Part shown: positions 1-5,222 of the stretch, in pieces
How positions within the stretch are numbered: the first letter of the stretch is position 1
Layout of the letters: each line of letters opens with the position of its first letter
Assembly: GCA_025963815.1 (NCBI GenBank)
Contig: JAOQAA010000668.1
Span: forward strand, 1 to 5,222
Source: Capsulimonas sp.
Lineage (GTDB): Bacteria; Armatimonadota; Armatimonadia; Armatimonadales; Capsulimonadaceae
Direction of reading: 5' to 3'
DNA length: 5,222 bases
Translations under genes and position numbers: made by a program
Notes under the pieces: generated by a model
Seen by the model: the letters and a program-made list of their open reading frames with translations, nothing else
Told to the model about the DNA's origin: nothing
Database searches by the model: none

Positions 1-188
1 ATGGGAAGACGGGCGATCGAGGCCTCCACCACCGCAAGCTCTCGGGAGCGTTTGACGGCGGCGAGATTGGGAACGACCAGGCCGACGAAGAGCATCAGGA
101 CCACCAGAACGATGCAAAGCTCGATCAGTGTAAATCCCGCCGCGGTCCGCCGCCGTGCGCCGATCGTTTGCCAGCGCTTGCTAATCAT
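1..188 (-). CDS. gspH: Type IV pilin-like pseudopilin, probably GspH; N-terminal part only, cut by the window edge
   Basis: The reverse strand reads from ATG at 188 to the window edge, giving 62 codons without a stop. A short basic leader ends in Gly18. It is followed by the prepilin motif FTLIEL with Glu at position +5 (residue 23), and then by a hydrophobic helix at about residues 19-40 that ends in the typical VVPNL turn. This is the signature cut and N-methylated by the GspO/PilD prepilin peptidase, after which the helix packs into the pseudopilus core. The start codon overlaps the end of gspG by 8 bp (ATGATTAG) and has no clear Shine-Dalgarno site, so translation is probably coupled to gspG. 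Position directly after gspG points to GspH, but GspI, GspJ or another pseudopilin cannot be excluded because the subtype-specific C-terminal domain is outside the window. Certain as a pseudopilin; the H assignment is inferred from gene order. Confidence 0.85.
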   Translation of the reverse strand, partial: MISKRWQTIGARRRTAAGFTLIELCIVLVVLMLFVGLVVPNLAAVKRSRELAVVEASIARLP

Positions 189-630
189 CGCTGGTGATAT
201 CAGCTGCGTCGCCGTCGCCTCCCGGCTGGTTGTCCGCTCCATAGGAGGTGATCAGGAAGTCCTGGCCATCCGGACCGGGGGATTGATAGATATACTCGCT
301 TTGCCATGGATCGGTGGGAAGCGCCTTGGTGGTGTAGGGGCCTTTCCAGTTGCGCGCGGCGCTCGGCTTGGTGACAAGCGCCTGCAAGCCTTCCTCGGTC
401 GATGGGTACCCGTCATTGTCCAGGCGATACTGCTGGAGCAGGCTGCTCAGCGTCGAAATGTCGCTGGAAGCCGAGGCTCGCTTGGCGTCGCTGGTGCGGC
501 TGACGAGACGCGGGACGATGAGCGCCGCCAGGATCGAGAGGATCAAGATGACGACGAGCAGCTCGATGAGCGTAAATCCACGGCGGGACTTCAGTGACGA
601 GTGTGATCTGTAGAGTTTTCTGTTTTTCAT
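181..630 (-). CDS. gspG: Type II secretion system major pseudopilin GspG
   Basis: This 149-residue protein is the main shaft subunit of the type II secretion pseudopilus. Residues 1-18 form a basic leader ending in Arg-Arg-Gly. Prepilin peptidase should cut after Gly18, before FTLIELLVV, with the conserved Glu at +5 (residue 23). A hydrophobic helix covers about residues 19-41 and ends in the VPRL turn. The soluble domain has GspG hallmarks: YPSTEEGL at 75-82, WKGPYT at 95-100, and a C-terminal acidic Gly-rich loop from GAD (131) through PGGDGDAADI (136-145). That loop corresponds to the calcium-binding loop of known GspG proteins. Length fits the family. This C-terminal signature separates it from type IV pilins, which share only the N-terminus. 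The start overlaps the gspF stop as ATGA and no Shine-Dalgarno site stands out, so coupled translation is likely. The last bases overlap the next pseudopilin gene. Confidence 0.95.
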   Translation of the reverse strand: MKNRKLYRSHSSLKSRRGFTLIELLVVILILSILAALIVPRLVSRTSDAKRASASSDISTLSSLLQQYRLDNDGYPSTEEGLQALVTKPSAARNWKGPYTTKALPTDPWQSEYIYQSPGPDGQDFLITSYGADNQPGGDGDAADITSDD

Positions 631-1844
631 TTGACTAAATTCTGCGCTTGGAAGATAGGGAGCAGCACGGACAGGACGACGAACCCGACAAACGTTCCGA
701 GGGTGAGGACAATGATCGGCTCGACAAGCGATACAAGACGGCGCATTCCCGTATCGACTTCGAAGTCCAGACTGTCGGAGACGCGTTCGAGCATTTTGGG
801 AAGGTTGCCGGTTTCCTCGCCGACGGCGACCATGTGCGTGAGCACGGGCGGGAACGCGCCGGCGTCGCGCATGGCTTCGGCGATCGGGCGGCCGGCGCGG
901 ACTTCATCCTCGACAAGCAGCGCGCTGCGCTGGAACACTTTATTGCTGGCCGAAAGGCCCGCGATCTGGAGCGCCTCCAGGATCGGCACGCCGCCATGGA
1001 CGAGCGTCCCCAAAACGCGGCTGAACCGGGAGACCGTTCCCTTCTGGATGACCGGCCCAATAATGGGCGCATTCAGCAGGAATTTGTCCTTGGAGTAAGC
1101 GCCCGCTGGGGTCATCAGCCACAGACGCAGGCCGACAATGATCCCGATGGTCGCCGCCAGAATAATAAACCAATAGTGCGTGGCGAAGTTGACGCCGGCC
1201 AGCAGCACCTTGGTCGTGGCCGGCAGGTCCGATCCCATGTCTTTGAACACCGGAGCCAATCGCGGCAGAACGAATGTCACAAGAAAGACCACGACGAACA
1301 GCGATGTGGACGCTAGGACGGCGGGGTAGACGAGCGCGCCGACGATTTGGCCGCGGCGCATGACATCGGATTCTTGATACTCCGCGAGCCGCGCCGCGAC
1401 ATCGCCGAACTGACCGCTCGCCTCGCCGGCGCGTAGCGTCTCTGTGAAGATCGCGTTGAAATACTTGGGATGATTAGACAGCGCCTGACTGACCGACATA
1501 CCCGAGCGCACATCCGCCAGCGCCTCGTCGGCGACACGTTTGAGCGTCGCGCTCTCCGATTGTTCGCTCACGACTTGCAGTACGCGGTCCAGCGGCAGGC
1601 CCGCCGAAGAAAGGTCCGCGAGGCGGCGCGTGAACAGCGCGAGATCCTGGCGGGAGGGCGCCTTGTGGCTTCCCGTGGCGATCGGCGAGGCGCCGGCGTT
1701 GCTGGCTTCGCGAATATCCAGCACGAAGCGGCCTTCGGCGGCGAGCCGGGCGATCGCGGCGTCGCGGGTTTCCGCATCGACCGATCCCGAGCGCCGCGCC
1801 CCGGCGGCGTCCATGGCTGTGTAATCGTAGGTGAGCTGAGCCAT
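627..1844 (-). CDS. gspF: Type II secretion system inner-membrane platform protein GspF (PilC/GspF family)
   Basis: This 405-residue inner-membrane protein is the platform that couples the GspE ATPase to pseudopilus assembly. Length and layout are normal for the family. A short N-terminal cytoplasmic region (about 1-65) is followed by two T2SSF domains at about 68-192 and 271-395. Three hydrophobic segments fit the known topology: about 168-195 (containing ALVYPAVL), 222-244, and 372-398. The last carries the family signature VEPIIVLTLGTFVGFVVL near the C-terminus. Each domain has the helical repeat typical of the family, with the LRAGEASGQF motif at 137-146 and the matching VGEETGNLPKML at 341-352. 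The ATG lies directly after the gspE TAA with no gap, and a GGGA lies about 10 nt upstream. The gene overlaps gspG by 4 bp. PilC of type IV pili is the alternative name, but the adjacent GspG favours type II secretion. Confidence 0.95.
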   Translation of the reverse strand: MAQLTYDYTAMDAAGARRSGSVDAETRDAAIARLAAEGRFVLDIREASNAGASPIATGSHKAPSRQDLALFTRRLADLSSAGLPLDRVLQVVSEQSESATLKRVADEALADVRSGMSVSQALSNHPKYFNAIFTETLRAGEASGQFGDVAARLAEYQESDVMRRGQIVGALVYPAVLASTSLFVVVFLVTFVLPRLAPVFKDMGSDLPATTKVLLAGVNFATHYWFIILAATIGIIVGLRLWLMTPAGAYSKDKFLLNAPIIGPVIQKGTVSRFSRVLGTLVHGGVPILEALQIAGLSASNKVFQRSALLVEDEVRAGRPIAEAMRDAGAFPPVLTHMVAVGEETGNLPKMLERVSDSLDFEVDTGMRRLVSLVEPIIVLTLGTFVGFVVLSVLLPIFQAQNLVK

Positions 1845-3428
1845 TTAGACTGATTCCCGCCGGCTTACGCGCAGGACTTCTTCCGGGGTAGTCTTGCCTT
1901 CCAGCACGGCCAGCACACCGTCACCCATGAGGGTTCGCATACCGTGCGTCTTTACGGCGTGATCCTTCATATCGTTGGAGCTGGAGCGAGCGACCGTCAT
2001 CCGCCGGATCGTTTCGTCAATGGTGAACAGTTCATAAAGGCCGACCCGGCCTTTGTAACCGCTCTGCTGGCACCGGTCGCAGCCGCGTCCGCGCCGGAAC
2101 GGCGCTTCGCCGACCCATTCGTTTCCTGTGAGCCCCAGCGCGTCCAGCATCTCGGGCTTGAGGGCGTCGGGGACGCTGCAAAATGGGCAGTTGCGGCGTA
2201 CCAATCGCTGGGCAATGGCGCCGATCAGCGACGACGCGACCAGGTAAGGCTCCACGCCCATATCCAGCAGTCGGGTCACTGCGCCGGGGGCGTCGTTGGT
2301 ATGCAGGGTGCTGAAGACCAGGTGACCCGTCAGCGCCGCATTGATCGCGATGTCGGCCGTTTCCTGGTCGCGGATTTCTCCGACCATAATCACGTCCGGG
2401 TCCTGTCGAACAATGGAGCGCAGGCCGTTGGCGAAAGTCAGGCCAATGGCGGGCCGGATCGGGATCTGGCCAATGCCCGCCAATTGGTACTCGACCGGGT
2501 CTTCGACCGTGAGAATATTCGTGGTAGGCGACCAGATTTCGCGCAGAGAGGCGTAGAGAGAAGTCGATTTTCCGGAGCCCGTCGGTCCCGTGGCGAGGAT
2601 GACGCCATAGGGCAGGCTGATCATCTGGCGATACTTCGCCAGCGTGTCGGCCCGCATGCCGAGCTCTTCCAGGCCGAGCATCGCCGTATTCTTATCCAGA
2701 ATACGCATGACGGCGCGCTCGCCGTAGACCGTGGGGACAATGCTGACGCGGACATCGATCGGCCGGCCGGCGATCACGATTTTGATACGTCCATCCTGTG
2801 GCAGGCGGCGCTCGGCGATGTTCATTTCGCCCAAGATTTTGAGACGGGAGATGATCGCCGCATGCATCCGCTTCGGGGGTGACATGACTTCGCGCAGCAT
2901 GCCGTCCACGCGATAACGGATCTTCACGTCACGGTCGTACGGCTCCACGTGGATGTCGCTCGCGCTGTCGCGCACGGCTTGGGCGAAGATCAAGTTGACC
3001 ATCTGGATGACGGCGGTCTCGCCCGCCATCTTTTGCAGGTCGGCGAGATCCGTGGTGTCGTCGGCTTCGGCCAGCGTCGAGTTCTCGGATTCGCCGGGCA
3101 GGCCCGCCAGAATTCGCTCTAAGAAAATCTCTTCGATCTTCTCGCGCACAAAGGCCGGCGACGCCAGTACCGCGCGGGTGGGCATCCGGATCAGCAGGCC
3201 CAGTTCGTCCACCGCGACCAGCGCTTCCGGCGCGCCGATCGCGGCGACCAGAACGCCGTCCTCGACCGCCAGCGGCAGCACCTGGTTCTTCAGCGCGAAG
3301 TCTCCGGGCGACAGTCGAATGGCTTCCTCGGTCGGTTTGACGAGTTCAAGATCGACCCATTCAAACCCGTCCTTGAGAACGGCATGATTGGGAGTGGATA
3401 TGGCTTCGGTAGGGATGGAAATCGACAT
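1845..3428 (-). CDS. gspE: Type II secretion system assembly ATPase GspE (GspE/PilB family)
   Basis: This cytoplasmic hexameric ATPase powers pseudopilus assembly through GspF. Numbered from the ATG at 3428 (527 residues), an MshEN-type N-terminal domain spans about 22-102, followed by an acidic linker and then the catalytic core from about 133. Visible motifs are SDIHVEP (157-163), RLPQDGR (208-214), Walker A GPTGSGKS (281-288), the Asp box VEDPVEY (308-314), Walker B ending in VGEIRD (349-354, Glu351), the His box with His369 and His376, and a zinc-type tetracysteine with CPFC (414-417) and CDRC (450-453). All key residues are present, so the ATPase should be active. Tetracysteine is usual in GspE and in many PilB proteins. 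A TTG start 12 bp upstream (3440) would add four residues. I prefer the ATG because a GAG lies 7 nt before it, while the TTG has no Shine-Dalgarno site. It is the first gene of the E-F-G-H cluster. Confidence 0.95.
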   Translation of the reverse strand: MSISIPTEAISTPNHAVLKDGFEWVDLELVKPTEEAIRLSPGDFALKNQVLPLAVEDGVLVAAIGAPEALVAVDELGLLIRMPTRAVLASPAFVREKIEEIFLERILAGLPGESENSTLAEADDTTDLADLQKMAGETAVIQMVNLIFAQAVRDSASDIHVEPYDRDVKIRYRVDGMLREVMSPPKRMHAAIISRLKILGEMNIAERRLPQDGRIKIVIAGRPIDVRVSIVPTVYGERAVMRILDKNTAMLGLEELGMRADTLAKYRQMISLPYGVILATGPTGSGKSTSLYASLREIWSPTTNILTVEDPVEYQLAGIGQIPIRPAIGLTFANGLRSIVRQDPDVIMVGEIRDQETADIAINAALTGHLVFSTLHTNDAPGAVTRLLDMGVEPYLVASSLIGAIAQRLVRRNCPFCSVPDALKPEMLDALGLTGNEWVGEAPFRRGRGCDRCQQSGYKGRVGLYELFTIDETIRRMTVARSSSNDMKDHAVKTHGMRTLMGDGVLAVLEGKTTPEEVLRVSRRESV

Positions 3429-3499
3429 AAGATTACTCAACGAGGTTAGACGCTTTGTCTTTCTAGTTGTTCAGACGTATTTCGCAGGCTTGCGTAACA

Positions 3500-3532
3500 G
3501 TCTGGCCTTAACAATTTTTGCTAAGGCCAGAC
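3500..3532 (-). terminator. Strong hairpin 16 nt after the ankyrin gene; candidate terminator without a clear U-tract
   Basis: Two perfectly complementary 11-bp arms (GTCTGGCCTTA at 3500-3510 and TAAGGCCAGAC at 3522-3532) flank an 11-nt spacer. The spacer can add three more pairs after one A/C mismatch, leaving a TTT loop. The hairpin starts 16 nt after the ankyrin gene stop codon and lies about 70 nt before the gspE start, which fits termination of the ankyrin transcript. Neither strand has a T-run after the stem, so it is not a textbook intrinsic terminator. The near-perfect dyad could instead be a repressor site or a processing hairpin in front of gspE. Confidence 0.5.
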
Positions 3533-3548
3533 GATACCCGTTTCGTAG

Positions 3549-5081
3549 CTATATGATAACGGATGAAGATGAAAAAGGTATGAAGGCGGCGCGCACCTTT
3601 TCGCTCGCCTCCTCCAGCCATAAGGGATCGAGCGCCGCGCCGGCCTCCATCAGCGCTTGAAATGTCTCGACGAAGGCTTCCCAGGGCCGCTCTGGATTGT
3701 TGTCCGCGCCGTGGATCGCCCATTGCAGCGGCGTCGCCCCGAAATTCGCTCCCGTGATTTCCAGAGAAGCGCCTCGCTCGGTGAGCAGCCGGGCCACGTC
3801 CGGGTGGGCCTGCCATGCGGCCCAGTGCAGCGCCGTCCCATTGTGCGCGCCACGCGCATCCGGCGACACTCCAAGATCCAGCAGCAGGCGGACATTGTCC
3901 GTGCGTCCATGGCTCGCCGCGTCCGCAGCCAACGAGGCGTTTTGCGCGAGCGCATCCTTGACGGATTGAGGATGCTGCGCCTTGATCGTTTCGAGCTCTC
4001 CCGTGTCTCCCAAGGCAAGCGCCCTGACAATGCGATCCTCAACGGTGAGCGTTGTCTTCGCGCCATGTGCTTCCAGCAAAGCCGCCGTCGAATTCTGCCC
4101 CGAACGGATCGCATGCCGATACGGCGTCAGCCCCGCAGGGTTCGGCGCTTCAGCGTCGGCTCCAAATTCAAGAAGCATCCCGATGCATTCGTCGCCGCGT
4201 CGCCGCATGATCGCCCAGTGCAGCAAGTTTCCGCCTGTGGGAGCGCTTCGGTTCGGGTCCGCGCCATGGCTCAGAAAGAGACGCAAGCCTTCGGGATCCT
4301 CAGAGTCTAATTGATGAGCCAGTGCGTTGACGCTATTCGGGTCCGCGCCGCGCCGCAGCAGCAGTTCCGTACAATCATTCGCCACATGATCGCACGAATG
4401 GTAAAGCGACTCATTGTCGTTCAGATTGGCGCCGGCGTCCAGCAATATCCCTGCAAGCTCGGCGTCGTTCAGAACGCCCACCGCGCCGTACAGCGCGGGC
4501 AGGGGACTATCCTCCCATGGCGCTTCCCGATACGCCGCATTCGGGTCCGCGCCCGCGCTCAGAAGCATTTTCACCGTTTCAAGCAAATGAGGCCGCCGTT
4601 CCACGACATGAAAGATGCGAGAGAAAGCAGCGTAAAGCAGCGGAGGACGTTTTCGGGGGCCGCCAACCGCGTTCGCTAAACCCCGATCGCTTGCTAAGCA
4701 TCGCCGCAGTGCATCGACGTCGCCATAAACACAAGCTGTATAAATCGTCGCCTGCATGAGATTTGGACGGTTATTCAAAAGCGCCTGCGCCCGATCGAGC
4801 TTGCCCGTGATCGCCGCTTCGACAAAAGCATCAGCGGCGCCCATCGTCGCCGTCCGCGCGGCGGCGACAAGCTTCGGCCAGCTCGGATACCCAAGCTCGC
4901 GTGCGAGCACCAACTGCGCATCCGTCAATTTTGGAGAGGTAATAGGAAAACGCGGGTGATGCGCGCGAAACCGCGCGACGGCTTCCGGAGCATTGGCCTG
5001 AGCGGCCTGAAGAAGCTCCTTCGCCTGTGTGCGAAGCTGAGCGAGATCGACGCCAATGGGCGTGGACGAGAAATCAGACAT
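3549..5081 (-). CDS. Ankyrin-repeat protein with an N-terminal helical module; function unknown
   Basis: This predicted cytoplasmic protein of 510 residues has no signal peptide or membrane segment. Residues about 11-75 form a helical module (motifs QAKELLQAAQ, ARFRAHHPRFP, LTDAQLVLARELGYPSWPKL) of a kind that often precedes ankyrin arrays in soil and environmental bacteria. The rest is an ankyrin solenoid of roughly 11-12 repeats. The clearest matches to the consensus are LLSAGADPNA (173-182), LLLRRGADPNS (240-250), LFLSHGADPN (268-277), NLLHWAI (285-291), LLEFGADAEA (303-312), LLLDLGVSPDA (399-409), TALHWAAW (416-423) and TPLQWAI (450-456). The repeats near 224-260 and 344-375 are degenerate. 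Ankyrin arrays bind other proteins, but no partner or enzymatic domain is visible. The ATG at 5081 is supported by a good Shine-Dalgarno site. A hairpin separates the gene from gspE, so it is probably a single-gene unit and not part of the secretion machinery. Confidence 0.9.
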   Translation of the reverse strand: MSDFSSTPIGVDLAQLRTQAKELLQAAQANAPEAVARFRAHHPRFPITSPKLTDAQLVLARELGYPSWPKLVAAARTATMGAADAFVEAAITGKLDRAQALLNNRPNLMQATIYTACVYGDVDALRRCLASDRGLANAVGGPRKRPPLLYAAFSRIFHVVERRPHLLETVKMLLSAGADPNAAYREAPWEDSPLPALYGAVGVLNDAELAGILLDAGANLNDNESLYHSCDHVANDCTELLLRRGADPNSVNALAHQLDSEDPEGLRLFLSHGADPNRSAPTGGNLLHWAIMRRRGDECIGMLLEFGADAEAPNPAGLTPYRHAIRSGQNSTAALLEAHGAKTTLTVEDRIVRALALGDTGELETIKAQHPQSVKDALAQNASLAADAASHGRTDNVRLLLDLGVSPDARGAHNGTALHWAAWQAHPDVARLLTERGASLEITGANFGATPLQWAIHGADNNPERPWEAFVETFQALMEAGAALDPLWLEEASEKVRAAFIPFSSSSVII

Positions 5082-5086
5082 ACGAA

Positions 5087-5093
5087 CTCCCTT
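5087..5093 (-). promoter_or_regulatory. Shine-Dalgarno site of the ankyrin gene
   Basis: The reverse strand reads AAGGGAG, then five bases (TTCGT), then the ATG at 5081. This is close to ideal sequence and spacing and fixes the start codon. It is the clearest ribosome binding site in the window; the secretion genes downstream appear to rely more on coupled translation. Confidence 0.8.
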
Positions 5094-5222
5094 AACGCCT
5101 GCATGTCCGCATGGTCAGGCCGAAGAGGTTCGTGGATACGAAACCAAAAGAAGACGGGGTGAGCACGGCTCTTTCCGCGGATTGGAAGCGCCCCCAAGCG
5201 CATGGAAAGTGTACCATGGATG

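Noticed and set aside
1..597. A 198-codon plus-strand open frame opposite gspG and the second pseudopilin
   Set aside because: It is antisense to two genes with clear family signatures. Its protein has no recognisable domain, and such long shadow frames are common in high-GC DNA.
1944..2882. A 312-codon plus-strand open frame opposite gspE
   Set aside because: The frame is rich in Arg, Asp and Gly, shows no motif, and lies fully inside the conserved ATPase gene on the other strand. It is a codon-bias shadow.
3120..3365. Possible cyclic-di-GMP binding by the MshEN-type N-terminal domain of GspE
   Set aside because: The domain fold is recognisable, but the RLG-type nucleotide-binding motifs described for cyclic-di-GMP-binding MshEN domains are not visible, so ligand binding is not supported.
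627..3428. Assignment of the cluster to type IV pili (PilB, PilC, PilA)
   Set aside because: The ATPase and platform families are shared, but the third gene has the GspG-specific C-terminal acidic loop and YPSTEEGL motif, and no PilT, PilM or PilQ gene is present.
3445..3474. A possible sigma-70-like promoter for gspE on the minus strand (CTGAAC, 18 bp, TCTAAC)
   Set aside because: Only three of six and four of six bases match the consensus, and the spacing is 18 bp. This is expected by chance in an AT-richer gap, so I do not call a promoter.
3388..3660. A 90-codon plus-strand open frame spanning the intergenic gap between gspE and the ankyrin gene
   Set aside because: It overlaps the ends of both real genes, runs through the hairpin, and gives no recognisable protein. 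I also saw no ribosome binding site that supports it.
5094..5222. Upstream region of the ankyrin gene, checked for a promoter, RNA gene or neighbouring gene
   Set aside because: No convincing -35/-10 pair, RNA fold or coding start was found. Short repeats of AAGCGC near 5186-5202 look like chance in GC-rich sequence.

Overview
The window holds a compact, high-GC, minus-strand gene block. No gene on the plus strand can be supported. Read in the direction of transcription, from high to low coordinates, it contains a 510-residue ankyrin-repeat protein (5081 to 3549), a 120-bp intergenic gap with a strong hairpin, and a tightly packed cluster. That cluster encodes a secretion ATPase (GspE), a polytopic inner-membrane protein (GspF), the major pseudopilin (GspG) and the first 62 residues of a second pseudopilin, probably GspH, which runs off the window at base 1.

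The four secretion genes form one translationally coupled unit. The GspE stop is immediately followed by the GspF start (TAAATG). GspF and GspG overlap by 4 bp (ATGA), and GspG and the next pseudopilin overlap by 8 bp (ATGATTAG). The order E-F-G-H is the conserved core of type II secretion operons. GspE is the cytoplasmic ATPase motor, GspF is the membrane platform it acts on, GspG is the pseudopilus shaft subunit, and GspH is usually a minor pseudopilin nearer the tip. The secretin (GspD) and the GspC, L and M proteins are not in this window. The gene upstream of gspE is instead an unrelated ankyrin protein, so the cluster seems to start at gspE.

A type II secretion system implies a diderm bacterium. 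The GC-rich coding sequence, the split of secretion genes into a small E-F-G-H cluster, and the solitary ankyrin protein with a particular N-terminal module would fit lineages such as Armatimonadota, Acidobacteriota or Planctomycetota. The window has no taxonomic marker, so this is a guess.

Overall this looks like an ordinary housekeeping secretion cluster next to one accessory ankyrin gene. I see no mobile element, CRISPR array, RNA gene or clearly new system. The points most worth a second look are the long perfect inverted repeat between the two transcription units and the ankyrin protein's architecture.
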